From the NCBI RefSeq assembly GCF_024345395.1, contig NZ_JAGQBA010000001.1:1-64000 (forward strand): a stretch of 64,000 nucleotides of DNA, in the 5' to 3' direction. The first letter of the stretch is position 1. The number at the start of each line of letters is the position of its first letter. A program made the translations under genes and the position numbers. The stretch is from Cyanobium sp. Tous-M-B4 (GTDB lineage Bacteria; Cyanobacteriota; Cyanobacteriia; PCC-6307; Cyanobiaceae). The notes under the pieces were generated by a model, which was not told the origin of the DNA, did not search any database, and saw nothing but the letters and a program-made list of their open reading frames with translations. Of the stretch, positions 1 through 9,020 are shown piece by piece.

Positions 1-188
1 ACGGTTTCAACTTCAACCAGTCGATCCTCGACGGCCAAGGCCGTGTGGTGAACACCTGGGCAGACGTTCTCAACCGCGCTGGTCTGGGTATGGAAGTGAT
101 GCACGAGCGCAATGCTCACAACTTCCCGCTTGACCTGGCTGCTGCTACTGCCACCCCAGTGGCACTGACCGCACCTGCAATCGGTTGA
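1..188 (+). CDS. psbA: Photosystem II D1 protein, C-terminal fragment (gene starts before the window)
   Basis: The window opens inside a reading frame (first full codon at base 3) that encodes the last 61 residues of D1. The segment contains the conserved stretch NFNQSILDG, then [13 protein letters not shown], whose His and C-terminal Ala help bind the manganese cluster of the oxygen-evolving complex in the thylakoid membrane. After DLA comes a short extension ([15 protein letters not shown]) of the kind removed by the CtpA protease; the cleavage site is known for the family, not shown here. The 5' part, promoter and isoform type lie outside the window. A strong terminator follows about 45 bases after the stop. 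Confidence 0.97.
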   Translation, partial: GFNFNQSILDGQGRVVNTWADVLNRAGLGMEVMHERNAHNFPLDLAAATATPVALTAPAIG

Positions 189-231
189 TAGTCAACAGCC
201 CAGCTACGGCTGGGAAATAACGGAATCCCAA

Positions 232-259
232 AAGCTCCCTCTCACCAGGGGGCTTTTTT
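232..259 (+). terminator. Rho-independent terminator of psbA
   Basis: A stem (AAGCTCCCT pairing with AGGGGGCTT, one G-T wobble) around a short loop is followed by a run of six T. It sits 44 bases after the psbA stop and points in the same direction, as expected for a heavily transcribed photosystem gene. Confidence 0.9.
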
Positions 260-291
260 ATTGGCTGGGTGGATGTTGCGCAAGTTGTAAA

Positions 292-945
292 TCAGGGCTT
301 ACGCCAGATCACAGCAGTACGCCGGCGAGGATAGAGCTCCCGGCAAAGGGGGCAGATAGTGCCGTCACAACCACGGGCCGTGCAGAATTCGCGCCCATAA
401 AAAATGATCTGCAGGTGCAAGCGATTCCAGGCTTCCTTGGGGAACAAGGTCTTGAGATCATGCTCCGTTTGCACAACACTCTTGCCACTGCTCAGACCCC
501 AGCGCTGCGCCAATCGGTGGATGTGGGTGTCTACGGGGAAGGCGGGCACGCCGAAGGCTTGGGCCATCACCACACTTGCGGTTTTATGACCAACCCCAGG
601 CAGGGCCTCAAGCTGTTCAAAGCTGCGGGGCACCATGCCTCCATGGCGCTCAAGCAAGAGCTCGGCAAGGCGCTTGACATTGCGAGCCTTGGTGCGAGCC
701 AGGCCAAGCTGGCGGATATGGGCCAGGATCGTCTCCTCACTCAGTGATGCCATCGCGGCAGGGTCCTGGCCAGATGCAAACAGGGCCGGGGTGACCTCGT
801 TGACCTTCTTATCTGTGCATTGGGCGCTCAGCAGCACCGCCACCAGCAGCGTGAAGGGATCGCTGTGGTCGAGAGGTACAGGGGTTTCGGGGTAGTGCTG
901 CTGCAGCCGCTCCATGATCAGGGCGGCACGCTCCTGCCTCTTCAA
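292..945 (-). CDS. nth: Endonuclease III (DNA glycosylase/AP lyase)
   Basis: Base-excision repair enzyme that removes oxidised pyrimidines and nicks the abasic site. The helix-hairpin-helix GPD fold is clear: LPGVGHKTA carries the catalytic Lys and VDTHIHR the catalytic Asp. A C-terminal cysteine cluster is present, but with spacing C-X4-C-X4-C-X2-C and without the last Cys of the usual C-X6-C-X2-C-X5-C iron-sulfur loop, so cluster binding may differ. Start: family N-termini align to a TTG at 945 (217 residues, close to the usual 210-220); an ATG at 915 is the alternative. It is divergent from aroC with a 59-base gap. Confidence 0.9.
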   Translation of the reverse strand: MKRQERAALIMERLQQHYPETPVPLDHSDPFTLLVAVLLSAQCTDKKVNEVTPALFASGQDPAAMASLSEETILAHIRQLGLARTKARNVKRLAELLLERHGGMVPRSFEQLEALPGVGHKTASVVMAQAFGVPAFPVDTHIHRLAQRWGLSSGKSVVQTEHDLKTLFPKEAWNRLHLQIIFYGREFCTARGCDGTICPLCRELYPRRRTAVIWRKP

Positions 946-1004
946 GATTGCGCTATGCCAAAGGTGAAGCCCAGTTTGTAGGCTCGCCCCAACGCAGGTG
1001 GTCA

Positions 1005-2093
1005 ATGGGCAGCAGCTTCGGAGATCTCTTTCGGATCAGCACCTTCGGCGAATCCCATGGCGGCGGGGTTGGCGTAATCATCGACGGCTGCCCGCCCAGG
1101 CTGGAGCTGGATCTTGAAGCGATCCAGGCCGAACTCGACCGCCGCAAGCCAGGCCAGAGCAAGATCACCACCCCCCGCAAGGAGGATGACCAGGTCGAAT
1201 TTCTCAGTGGCCTGCTCGATGGCGTGACCCTCGGCACACCGATCGCGATGGTGGTGCGCAACAAGGATCAGCGACCACAGGACTACAGGGAAATGGAAGT
1301 AGCCTTCCGTCCCTCCCACGCCGATGCCACCTACCAAGCGAAGTACGGCATACAAGCCCGCAGCGGCGGCGGCCGGGCTTCGGCCCGCGAAACCATCGGC
1401 CGAGTAGCTGCCGGGGCTATCGCCAAACAGCTCCTGGCCAAGGCCCACGGCACCGAAGTGATCGCCTGGGTGGAGCGCATCCACAACCTTGAGGCTTCGA
1501 TCGACCCGGAACAGGTGACCCTGGCGGCTGTGGAAGCAAATATCGTGCGCTGCCCAGACCAAGCCATGGCAGCCCAGATGATCGAGCGCATCGAGGCAAT
1601 CGGCCGGGAGGGCGATTCCTGCGGCGGCGTGATCACCTGCCTGGTGCGCCAGGCGCCAATGGGCCTTGGCATGCCCGTATTTGACAAACTCGAAGCCGAC
1701 CTGGCCAAGGCGGTGATGTCGCTGCCGGCCACCAAGGGGTTTGAAATCGGCTCGGGCTTCGCAGGCACCTTGCTCAAGGGCAGCGAGCACAACGATGCCT
1801 TCCTACCCACAGGCGATGGCTCCCTGCACACAGCCACCAACAATTCCGGTGGCATCCAGGGGGGCATCAGCAACGGCGAGCAAATCGTGATTCGGGTGGC
1901 CTTCAAGCCCACCGCCACGATCCGCAAGGCCCAGCAGACGATCAATGACCGTGGCGAAGCCACCACCCTTGAGGCCAAAGGCAGGCACGACCCTTGTGTA
2001 CTGCCTCGGGCCGTGCCGATGGTGGAGGCGATGGTGGCCTTAGTGCTCGCCGATCACTTGCTACGCCAAAAGGGCCAGTGCGGCCTGTGGTAA
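1005..2093 (+). CDS. aroC: Chorismate synthase
   Basis: Last step of the shikimate pathway: 5-enolpyruvylshikimate-3-phosphate to chorismate, using reduced FMN. Family signatures are present: [11 protein letters not shown] near residue 14, the [19 protein letters not shown] block around residue 120, and the C-terminal [17 protein letters not shown] motif. The ATG at 1005 gives [19 protein letters not shown], the normal family N-terminus, and a 362-residue protein of standard length; an upstream in-frame ATG at 948 adds residues without family support. The stop abuts the stop of the convergent aldolase gene with no gap. Confidence 0.97.
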   Translation: MGSSFGDLFRISTFGESHGGGVGVIIDGCPPRLELDLEAIQAELDRRKPGQSKITTPRKEDDQVEFLSGLLDGVTLGTPIAMVVRNKDQRPQDYREMEVAFRPSHADATYQAKYGIQARSGGGRASARETIGRVAAGAIAKQLLAKAHGTEVIAWVERIHNLEASIDPEQVTLAAVEANIVRCPDQAMAAQMIERIEAIGREGDSCGGVITCLVRQAPMGLGMPVFDKLEADLAKAVMSLPATKGFEIGSGFAGTLLKGSEHNDAFLPTGDGSLHTATNNSGGIQGGISNGEQIVIRVAFKPTATIRKAQQTINDRGEATTLEAKGRHDPCVLPRAVPMVEAMVALVLADHLLRQKGQCGLW

Positions 2094-2687
2094 TCAGGGC
2101 CTAAGACGTTCGACAAGCCTAGCCAACGCCTCCCAATCGGCGGGGTTGACCAAGGAACCACCCAAGGCGACCGCATCAACTCCGGCAGCCAGCCAGGGCT
2201 CCACATCAGCAGGGCCAAGTCCACCTGCCGCAATGCAGAAGGGCAAGCAATCAGCGCCCGCCAAAGGAGCAGCGAGTCGTTGCCAATAGGAACGGCCCAG
2301 CGCAGCGGCGGGGAAGAGCTTGACAATGGAGCATCCCCACAAACGCGCTAGGTGCACCTCAGATGGAGACATCACACCTGGCACGAACTGCAAAGGCAGA
2401 GCCATTGCAGCCTCAACCAAGCCACGATCCAGCACGGGTGAAACCGCATAGCCGAGGCCAGCAGCAGCAGCAGCTTTAAGGCCAGTTAAGTCAACTACCG
2501 AAGCAGCACCCAAGCGCAAATGGGCGAAGCGCTGACGAAGCTCAATCGCCTGGGCAACCCAACGGGGATGGGTGCTCCAAGCAAGCTCTACATGCTGAAC
2601 ACCCAGCTCCTGCAAACGCTCTAAACAGGGCAGCAGCTCAAGCAGGTCATAAGCACGAAGCACCACCAGCAGGGGCTGGTGGTGCAA
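2094..2687 (-). CDS. eda: KDPG/KHG aldolase family protein
   Basis: Class I aldolase of the 2-keto-3-deoxy-6-phosphogluconate aldolase type (Entner-Doudoroff pathway: KDPG to pyruvate and glyceraldehyde-3-phosphate). The TIM-barrel motifs are visible: VELAWST with the catalytic Glu and IVKLFPAAALG with the Schiff-base Lys, followed by the phosphate-binding ending AAGGLGPADVEPWLAAG. About 197 residues with a TTG start at 2687; the frame stays open upstream to the end of ftsH but offers only CTG or other weak starts, so the N-terminus is uncertain. It follows ftsH by 22 bases and is probably cotranscribed with it. Whether the substrate is KDPG itself is inferred. Confidence 0.82.
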   Translation of the reverse strand: MHHQPLLVVLRAYDLLELLPCLERLQELGVQHVELAWSTHPRWVAQAIELRQRFAHLRLGAASVVDLTGLKAAAAAGLGYAVSPVLDRGLVEAAMALPLQFVPGVMSPSEVHLARLWGCSIVKLFPAAALGRSYWQRLAAPLAGADCLPFCIAAGGLGPADVEPWLAAGVDAVALGGSLVNPADWEALARLVERLRP

Positions 2688-2709
2688 AGCGGCTAGCAGC
2701 GTTGACGGT

Positions 2710-4554
2710 TCAGACGTATTCCGCCACCTTCACGTCGCTGCGGATCAGCAGCTCCTGCAGGTCGTCGGCATCGACTGTTTCCTTCTCTACCAACATCTCG
2801 GCGAGCTCATCAAGCACCGAACGATTGTCGACGAGAACGCAGGTGGCGCGCTTGTAGGCCACCGCCACCAAGTCGCTCACTTCCTCATCGATTGCGGCAG
2901 CGGTGTCTTCTGAGAAATCACGCTCTGCAGCGATATCACGACCAAGGAACATGCCCCCCTGGCTGCGGCCCAAGGCAACTGGGCCAAGGCGATCGCTCAT
3001 ACCGAATCGGGTAACCATCTGACGGGCTACACGGGCTACCTGCTGGAGGTCGTTTGAGGCGCCGGTGGTGACTTCGTCTTCGCCGTAGACGATCTCCTCG
3101 GCAACCCGACCACCTAGGGCAACTGCCATCTGGTTCTGCAGATAGGCGCGAGAATAGAGACCCGATTCCATCCGCTCCTCAGAGGGGGTGAAGAAGGTGA
3201 GGCCGCCTGCATTACCCCTAGGAATGATTGAAATCTTCTGCACAGGGTCGTAATCGGGCATCAGAGCACCGACTAGGGCGTGGCCAGCTTCGTGATACGC
3301 AACAAGCCGCTTGCGCTTCTCGCTCATCACCCGATCCTTCTTCTCTGGGCCTGCCATGACGCGCTCAATGGCGTCGTTAACCTCGTCCATCGCAACTTCA
3401 GTGAGCTGACGGCGAGCAGCGAGAATCGCCGCCTCATTAAGGAGATTTGCCAGATCAGCGCCGGTGTAACCAGGGGTGCGGCGAGCGATTTTGTCGAGAT
3501 CGACATCCTTCGCCAAGGTCTTGCCTCGGGCGTGGACGCCGAGGATTTGCAAGCGGCCGGCGTAGTCGGGACGATCTACAACCACTTGGCGATCAAAACG
3601 ACCCGGGCGCATTAAGGCTGCGTCCAGCACGTCTGGGCGGTTGGTTGCAGCCACGATGATGATACCGGTATTGCCCTCAAAGCCATCCATCTCGGTGAGC
3701 AGCTGGTTGAGGGTCTGCTCCCGCTCGTCGTTACCACCGCCGAGTCCGGCACCACGCTGGCGACCCACAGCGTCGATCTCGTCGATGAAGACGATGCAGG
3801 GAGCACTTTTCTTGGCCTGCTCGAACAGGTCGCGCACACGACTGGCGCCCACACCGACAAACATCTCGACAAACTCCGAACCGGAGATGGAGAAGAACGG
3901 AACCCCCGCCTCGCCGGCCACGGCCTTGGCAAGCAGGGTCTTACCGGTGCCCGGAGGGCCCACCAGCAGCACACCCTTGGGGATCTTGGCGCCGACGGCG
4001 GTGAAGCGATCTGGGTTCTTGAGAAAGTCAACAACTTCTGTGAGCTCGAGCTTGGCTCCCTCAATGCCGGCCACATCGCCGAAGGTCACTTGAGTTTGGG
4101 GCTCCATTTGAAGCCGCGCCTTGCTCTTACCGAAATTCATCGCCTGATTACCACCACCACCTTGGGCACGACGCAACAGGAAAAACAGGCCGCCAAGAAG
4201 CAGTAGCGGGAAAATCAGACTGCCAACAGCCTGCTGCCATGCCGCGGGCTCGCGGCTGGGCTGGACCGCGATATCTACGTTGTGGTCGGTGAGCAGCTTG
4301 AGCAGGTCCTTGTCGGGTGCAAGGTTGACGACCGCACGGCGACCGTCGTTTTCGACCACTTGGGCCGTGCCCCGATCCGGGGAAATCAGCACCCTGGACA
4401 CCTCGTTGTCCTGAACGGCCTCTACGAAGTCGCTGTAGCGGAGGGTGCGCGGCGCATTGGCCGGGTCAGGCCTGTCGAGAAAAGCCGTACCCACGGCGAT
4501 CATCACGATCACCAAAAGGACATAGAGCCCCGCATTGCGCCAGCGCTTCTTCAA
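2710..4554 (-). CDS. ftsH: ATP-dependent zinc metalloprotease FtsH
   Basis: Membrane-anchored AAA+ protease that degrades damaged membrane proteins; cyanobacterial FtsH complexes replace photodamaged D1. Two membrane helices (about residues 9-26 and 108-127) flank a luminal or periplasmic segment. Then come Walker A GPPGTGKT (about residue 200), Walker [12 protein letters not shown], the second region of homology ([19 protein letters not shown]), and the zinc site HEAGH near residue 420. At 614 residues it is of standard length. The family N-terminus MKKRWRNAG begins at a TTG start (4554) preceded by AGG. It lies 36 bases after sat and before the aldolase gene. Which of the several cyanobacterial FtsH paralogues this is was not resolved. 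Confidence 0.95.
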   Translation of the reverse strand: MKKRWRNAGLYVLLVIVMIAVGTAFLDRPDPANAPRTLRYSDFVEAVQDNEVSRVLISPDRGTAQVVENDGRRAVVNLAPDKDLLKLLTDHNVDIAVQPSREPAAWQQAVGSLIFPLLLLGGLFFLLRRAQGGGGNQAMNFGKSKARLQMEPQTQVTFGDVAGIEGAKLELTEVVDFLKNPDRFTAVGAKIPKGVLLVGPPGTGKTLLAKAVAGEAGVPFFSISGSEFVEMFVGVGASRVRDLFEQAKKSAPCIVFIDEIDAVGRQRGAGLGGGNDEREQTLNQLLTEMDGFEGNTGIIIVAATNRPDVLDAALMRPGRFDRQVVVDRPDYAGRLQILGVHARGKTLAKDVDLDKIARRTPGYTGADLANLLNEAAILAARRQLTEVAMDEVNDAIERVMAGPEKKDRVMSEKRKRLVAYHEAGHALVGALMPDYDPVQKISIIPRGNAGGLTFFTPSEERMESGLYSRAYLQNQMAVALGGRVAEEIVYGEDEVTTGASNDLQQVARVARQMVTRFGMSDRLGPVALGRSQGGMFLGRDIAAERDFSEDTAAAIDEEVSDLVAVAYKRATCVLVDNRSVLDELAEMLVEKETVDADDLQELLIRSDVKVAEYV

Positions 4555-4590
4555 GAACCTTGCCTCAGCTGAGAAGTCAGTTACGGAATG

Positions 4591-5754
4591 TTAACCGGCC
4601 GCGGCCCGCAGCACTTCCACCACACTACGGAAGGCAAACCATTCTGGGATTTCTTCGCCACCACGGAGCATTTGACGGAATTGGGTACCGCTGAGCTTGC
4701 GGATATGCAGCCCCCTGGCCTCGGCATGTTCAGCGGTCACATAGCCCTCCTCCTCCGTGTAGACGAGGTTGAGCGAGGGTACGGTCTCCATCCCGAGCTC
4801 TGCAGCGTTGTCGCGGGCAAAATCTTGGGCTTGGTAGGGGCCGTAGAAGTCTTCGCCACTGAGGGAGCTTTTGCAGCCGGCCATGTCGCGGCCAATGATG
4901 AAGTGGGTGCAGCCGTAGTTCTTGCGGATGATCATGTGCTGCAGAGCCTCCCGCGGGCCGGCCATGTGCATCGAGTAGGGCAAGTAGGCCCAGCGAATTC
5001 GGGCGTTATTCACCTCAGCCGCCAGCCGCTCGTAGGTCTGGAAGCGCACCTCGCCGGCAATGTCGTCGTCCTGGGTGGGGCCGCAGGTGGGGTGCACCAG
5101 CACCACACCCTGCTCACTGACGTTGGCCGCGTCCAATGCCCGGGTAAACAGCTCGTAGTGTGCGCGGTGAATGGGGTTGCGGCACTGGAAAGCCACCACG
5201 CTCTGGCCAGCGGGGAGGGTGGCGCGCACTTCAGCTGGCGTTTTGCAAGGGAAAACCCGGCTGGGCAGCTCCAGGCCCTGAATGCTGCCGCCGAGGTAGA
5301 TGCGACCCCGCTCGGTGGCGATCATCTTCACCGCCGGATGCTCAATAGAGGTGGTGCCGTAGCAGCCCTGAGCCTCACGCGCCTTGTCAGGCTCCCAGCG
5401 GCTCTCCACCGTCAGCACTGCCAGCTCCTGACCGCGATAGGTGAGCAGCAGCTGGTCGCCAACAGCAATCGAAGCGTCATCGGTGTCGAAGACGATCGGC
5501 AGGCCAAACAACAGGCCACTGGTGGTGCGGTGGCCCGCCACCACGGCGTCGTAGTCCTGCTGATGCATGAAGCCACGTAGGGGCGAGAACCCCCCCACCA
5601 CCAGCAACTCAACGTCGCAGGCATTGCGATCGCTGCACTCAATCCTGCGGCTCACCCCAGCGAGCAGCGACTCGCGCTCAGCCGCAGGCACCGCCAAATT
5701 CACTAAAGACCCACCGTGAGGCGCGATCAAGCCAGCGGATTCAGCAGCGGTCAT
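4591..5754 (-). CDS. sat: Sulfate adenylyltransferase (ATP sulfurylase)
   Basis: Activates sulfate with ATP to adenosine 5'-phosphosulfate, the first step of assimilatory sulfate reduction. The homo-oligomeric ATP-sulfurylase type is identified by FQCRNPIHRAHYELF (substrate loop with the two His), LVHPTCG, and HFIIGRDMAG. The ATG at 5754 gives 387 residues; a TTG three codons upstream is possible. It is the first gene after the psbO terminator and is followed by ftsH in the same direction, so a sat-ftsH-eda transcript is possible. Confidence 0.95.
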   Translation of the reverse strand: MTAAESAGLIAPHGGSLVNLAVPAAERESLLAGVSRRIECSDRNACDVELLVVGGFSPLRGFMHQQDYDAVVAGHRTTSGLLFGLPIVFDTDDASIAVGDQLLLTYRGQELAVLTVESRWEPDKAREAQGCYGTTSIEHPAVKMIATERGRIYLGGSIQGLELPSRVFPCKTPAEVRATLPAGQSVVAFQCRNPIHRAHYELFTRALDAANVSEQGVVLVHPTCGPTQDDDIAGEVRFQTYERLAAEVNNARIRWAYLPYSMHMAGPREALQHMIIRKNYGCTHFIIGRDMAGCKSSLSGEDFYGPYQAQDFARDNAAELGMETVPSLNLVYTEEEGYVTAEHAEARGLHIRKLSGTQFRQMLRGGEEIPEWFAFRSVVEVLRAAAG

Positions 5755-5831
5755 GGAGGCCAACTCAGGAAGGGGTGGATTCTCCCAGACCGGGGGAGTC
5801 GAGGCTCATCTGCCAATAAAAAAGACCCAGG

Positions 5832-5862
5832 ACCCAATAAAAAAAGGCCCCGACGGGGCCTT
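5832..5862 (-). terminator. Rho-independent terminator after psbO
   Basis: A perfect nine-base-pair stem (AAGGCCCCG with CGGGGCCTT) is followed, when read on the minus strand, by a run of T (the A-run at 5838-5845 on the plus strand). It lies between the psbO stop and the sat start and should end the psbO message. Confidence 0.88.
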
Positions 5863-5914
5863 GAATAGGCAGGCAGCACCTGCGAGTGTGCGAGTGCGAG
5901 CTAGCGCCCAGGGC

Positions 5915-6727
5915 TCAAGACTGCTCTAGGCGGCCATAGAGCTGGCCGACGATCTTGACATCGACAACCGCCTTGGTGCCCATGTCGGAGTCGGAAGGCT
6001 GGATTGCAGTAAACACGCCGGCAAACTCGCCTGTGCTGGGATCGACTTTGGTAATTGAGAGGTTCATGGTGCCGGAACCATCCACGTAGCGCTTCACGGT
6101 CTCGCCGGTGAACTCATCTCCAGCAGGCACCAAGCCAACAGCGCTGCTATAGCCGGTGGTTAGGCCCCGGCCCTTGGGGTCGAGGAAGTTGCTGGTGCGG
6201 TAGCTGGGAGCCCGATAAGGACCTTCAAAGTCGGTGCTGGTGGTCAGAGCTGAACCATCAGCCTTGGCCAACAACTCCTTACTGGAGAAGGTGAAGGGCA
6301 CTTCCTCACCACCGGGCAGCAGCACGGTGATCGGCTGGAAGTCGATGCCGCCGAGCTCCTTGAAGATAAGGCCATCGGCAGTCACGGCCAGATCACCGTA
6401 AACCTGATCAAGGCTGGAGGTGAAACGGGTAAGAATTTTGCCGGCGACAAACTGTGCTTCTTGGCGCTTGTTAGCTGGCTCACCCTTCACGTACACCTCG
6501 GCAGGGTGCATGCAGATTTCACGGAGCTGATATTTAGCGGAGGGATCGAGGGAGATCGAGCCGCGGGCCGAATCCGGCAGGGTCGGACAGTCGTTCGCTA
6601 AGCCTGTGTTGTGGATGTCTTCGTAGGTGAGATTGGCGCGATCCACGGCCTTGGCGCCACCGCTGCACGCGGTCACCAGGGTCAGGCACAGCGCCAGCAC
6701 AAGAGCCAGCAGAGGACGAAAACTCAT
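5915..6727 (-). CDS. psbO: Photosystem II manganese-stabilizing protein PsbO
   Basis: Extrinsic 33-kDa subunit on the luminal side of photosystem II that stabilises the Mn4CaO5 cluster. Recognised by LTYEDIHNTGLANDCPTL at the mature N-terminus, the GGIDFQPITVLLPGGEEVPF block, and GRGLTTGYSSAVGL. The N-terminal 20 residues are a signal peptide ending LVTACSGG, which resembles a lipoprotein box (Leu-Val-Thr-Ala-Cys), so the mature protein may be lipid-anchored. 270 residues from an ATG at 6727. Monocistronic: it has its own terminator and lies opposite the next plus-strand gene. Confidence 0.96.
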   Translation of the reverse strand: MSFRPLLALVLALCLTLVTACSGGAKAVDRANLTYEDIHNTGLANDCPTLPDSARGSISLDPSAKYQLREICMHPAEVYVKGEPANKRQEAQFVAGKILTRFTSSLDQVYGDLAVTADGLIFKELGGIDFQPITVLLPGGEEVPFTFSSKELLAKADGSALTTSTDFEGPYRAPSYRTSNFLDPKGRGLTTGYSSAVGLVPAGDEFTGETVKRYVDGSGTMNLSITKVDPSTGEFAGVFTAIQPSDSDMGTKAVVDVKIVGQLYGRLEQS

Positions 6728-6868
6728 GGGGAAACGCCGCAGAGACGGTGGATTGGAACTGGGCTGTCGCCGATCCTACCGGTGCAAATCTGCTATTCCC
6801 CGTACGATGTCGCGGCTCTCAACAACCTGTATGCGAGAGCCAGACGCGAGCGCAAAGCAAGACCAGTC

Positions 6869-7195
6869 ATGAGCCTCACCCCATCCCAGCAAGACCGTCT
6901 CGCCAACCAGCTGCAGCAACTAAACGAGCTTGCAAGTGAGCTCGAAGGCCAGCCTGAAGCCCTGCTTACCCTGCTGCGCCAGCTCGAGCAGCTGCACCGC
7001 TCCGTCCAAGACGGCCCATTCCGGGGCAGCCTTCCAGCCGACCGCAGCCAGCTGTTCAGCCTGCTGCAAAGTGTCGAGCGCAGTGGGGGCTGGCCCTACA
7101 TCCCGAGGTTGCAACTGCGCACCTTCATGGATCTGCTCCAGCACGAAGCTGCTGCAGACGAGACCCTGCCCGCCGAAGAGACTCTGGTGGCTTAG
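6869..7195 (+). CDS. Hypothetical protein (108 aa)
   Basis: Unrecognised small soluble protein. The ATG at 6869 gives MSLTPSQQDRLANQLQQL, a Gln/Leu-rich, probably helical N-terminal half with heptad-like leucines (about residues 10-50), then a segment SGGWPYIPRLQLRTFMDLL and an acidic tail. No membrane segment or known catalytic motif. It is divergent from psbO, and its last four bases overlap the end of coaBC on the other strand. Codon use resembles its neighbours, so it is probably a real lineage-specific gene. Confidence 0.7.
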   Translation: MSLTPSQQDRLANQLQQLNELASELEGQPEALLTLLRQLEQLHRSVQDGPFRGSLPADRSQLFSLLQSVERSGGWPYIPRLQLRTFMDLLQHEAAADETLPAEETLVA

Positions 7196-8445
7196 GGCCG
7201 CAGGGCGGTAAGCAAGTGCTGGGCAATAGCCAGCTTTGAGCCCGGCTCGATGCGTTGCTCGCCGCCCTGCCCTCCCAGCAGCCAACCGTGGTTGCTGTTC
7301 ACGCCAAAGCCCGCATCGGCTTGATCTATCGGGTTGGCGAACAGCAGATCGCAGCCTTTACGGGCCCACTTGGAACGGGCCTGAGCCAATACATCGCCCG
7401 ATTGGGCAGCGAAACCCAAAATCCGCTGACCGGGGTGCCGGCGGCTCACCAGGCCAGCCAAAAGATCGGGCACCTGCTGCCAGCCGGAGGCGAGCTCAAT
7501 GGCGAGCTCCTCTTTGGTCAGTTTGTGAGGTAGCGGTTGCTGGCGGCGGTGGTCGGCCACAGCAGCCGCCATGGCAATGGCATCGGCACAGGGCTGTAAA
7601 CGCACCAAGGCCCGCTCCATATCGGCCGCCGTCTGGACAGGCACGCAAGCCAAGCCCTCCAGCAACTGGGAATCCACGCTCAACGGACCATGCACCAGAG
7701 TCACCTCCGCCCCACGCAGCCGGGCTGCCTGGGCTAAGAGCACACCCATCAGCCCGGAGCTGGGGTTGGTGAGAACGCGGGCCGGATCAAGTGGTTCGCG
7801 AGTGGGGCCGGCAGTGACCAAAAGCCGCAAGCCAGCCCAGTCCCGCTGCCAGCCCCACAGCTGTAGACACTGCAAGGCCAGTAGCAGTTGTTGCGGCTCA
7901 GCCATGCGGCCGTCCCCCTGCCGATCACAGGCCAACAATCCCGCCGTAGGCCCCAGGGGCAAGACCCGCTCAAAGCCCTGCAGCAGCTCCCAGTTGCGGC
8001 GCACTCCAGGGGAGTTCCACATGGAAGTGTTCATGGCCGCAGCAGTCAGCACCGGCGCCTCGGTAGCCAACAGAGTGCTGGCCAACAGGTTGTCAGCCAA
8101 CCCATGCACCCAACGACCCAGGCTGGTGGCACTCAAGGGCGCCACTAACACCAACTCAGCCCACTCAGCCAGCTCCACATGCAGCGGCCTGGCAGCGCGA
8201 TGACTCCACTGATCCTCATCGAGGTTGCAGGGATTGCGGCTGAGGCTGGCAAGGGCCACCGGACTTACCAGTTGGGCCGCCGACGGTGTAACCAGGCAAC
8301 GCACCTCGGCGCCGCACTGGACCAGGGAGCTCACCACCAGAGGCAGCTTGACCGCAGCGATGCTGCCGCTGATACCCACCAACACTCGGCTACCCGCTAG
8401 CGGGTGCACCAAGGGGTCAGCAGCTGCCGCCGGATCAGTCCTCAT
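7192..8445 (-). CDS. coaBC: Bifunctional phosphopantothenoylcysteine decarboxylase / phosphopantothenate-cysteine ligase
   Basis: Coenzyme A synthesis: joins 4'-phosphopantothenate to cysteine and decarboxylates the product. The N-terminal flavoprotein domain (CoaC) has VLVGISGSIAAVKLP, the active-site His in the segment SHRAARPLHVELAEW, and AAMNTSMWNSPGVRRN. The C-terminal ligase domain (CoaB) has VTAGPTREPLDPARVLTNPSSG and the AAVADHRR motif. The ATG at 8445 gives 417 residues, normal for the family, and overlaps the end of the upstream DUF2555 gene by 11 bases, suggesting coupled translation. Confidence 0.95.
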   Translation of the reverse strand: MRTDPAAAADPLVHPLAGSRVLVGISGSIAAVKLPLVVSSLVQCGAEVRCLVTPSAAQLVSPVALASLSRNPCNLDEDQWSHRAARPLHVELAEWAELVLVAPLSATSLGRWVHGLADNLLASTLLATEAPVLTAAAMNTSMWNSPGVRRNWELLQGFERVLPLGPTAGLLACDRQGDGRMAEPQQLLLALQCLQLWGWQRDWAGLRLLVTAGPTREPLDPARVLTNPSSGLMGVLLAQAARLRGAEVTLVHGPLSVDSQLLEGLACVPVQTAADMERALVRLQPCADAIAMAAAVADHRRQQPLPHKLTKEELAIELASGWQQVPDLLAGLVSRRHPGQRILGFAAQSGDVLAQARSKWARKGCDLLFANPIDQADAGFGVNSNHGWLLGGQGGEQRIEPGSKLAIAQHLLTALRP

Positions 8446-8644
8446 CAAAGGGTTCCTGGTCCACCAGATGCACGTAGGGGCGAGCCAACTCCGGTTGGTG
8501 GATCGCCAGGGCACGCATCAAGTGCCAATCGGCTAAGCCGTCAAAGGCACTGGGGTAGTCGTCTTCCTCCAGTCGACGGGCGAGCTCGGCGATCGAAGCT
8601 TCATCGAAAGCGGCGAGCCGTTCGGGGGTGATCGACGCGTTCAT
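8435..8644 (-). CDS. DUF2555 family small protein
   Basis: A 69-residue acidic protein resembling the cyanobacterial DUF2555 family: an N-terminal helix with ELARRLEEDDYPSAFDGL, then DWHLMRALAIHQPELARPYVHLVD. No membrane segment or signal. Function unknown. It overlaps the start of coaBC by 11 bases and is probably the first gene of that small operon. Assignment is from memory of the family pattern. Confidence 0.8.
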   Translation of the reverse strand: MNASITPERLAAFDEASIAELARRLEEDDYPSAFDGLADWHLMRALAIHQPELARPYVHLVDQEPFDED

Positions 8645-8709
8645 GGAAGTTGCTGGGGAGGTGGGGTCGGGGATAATGGACTTCTAGGGACAACAGAGGG
8701 CCCTAACCC

Positions 8710-8782
8710 GGGGAGTTAGCTCAGCTGGTAGAGCGCTGCGATCGCACCGCAGAGGTCAGGGGTTCGAGTCCCCTATTCTCCA
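8710..8782 (+). tRNA. tRNA-Ala (anticodon CGC)
   Basis: A full cloverleaf of 73 bases can be drawn. The acceptor stem GGGGAGT pairs with ATTCTCC (two G-U pairs). The D arm is GCTCAGCTGGTAGAGC, the anticodon stem CTGCG/CGCAG surrounds the loop ATCGCAC with anticodon CGC, and the T arm contains GGTTCGAGTCC. The discriminator is A and CCA is not encoded. Confidence 0.95.
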
Positions 8783-8815
8783 TTTCTACTCAAAGAAGCG
8801 CTGCTGGTCAGCCCT

Positions 8816-8977
8816 ATGGATTGGCATCCAGACGCCGAAGCCAAACTTAAGGAAGTGCCCTTTTTTGTACGTCCAGCAGTGCGGCGACGCATCGAAACCA
8901 TGGCACAGGAGGCCGGTCTTAGCGCCATCGATGCCCCCTTCTACGAGCAGGCCAAGGCAAGGTTTGGTCAGAAGTGA
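8816..8977 (+). CDS. Stand-alone PCP-reductase-domain protein (53 aa)
   Basis: This short reading frame, 33 bases after tRNA-Ala, encodes a protein beginning MDWHPDAEAKLKEVPFFVR and continuing with VRRRIETMAQEAGLSAI. It matches the small C-terminal domain of ChlB, the dark-operative protochlorophyllide reductase subunit (Pfam PCP_red): W-x-P-E/D-A ... L ... PFFVR ... R ... A ... G-L-x-x-I. Here it is a complete protein, not a fragment, with ATG at 8816 and TGA at 8975. Its role as a free domain is unknown. Located between a tRNA and another small conserved protein. Confidence 0.85.
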   Translation: MDWHPDAEAKLKEVPFFVRPAVRRRIETMAQEAGLSAIDAPFYEQAKARFGQK

Positions 8978-9020
8978 ACCGGCGATGCGGTAAAAGGGTG
9001 CATCAGTAGAACACCCATCG

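Noticed and set aside
1002-1790. Long antisense frames within aroC and other GC-rich genes (such as 16806-17477, 50623-51630, 10096-10944)
   Set aside because: These are shadow frames caused by high GC content opposite strongly conserved genes; none shows a recognisable domain.
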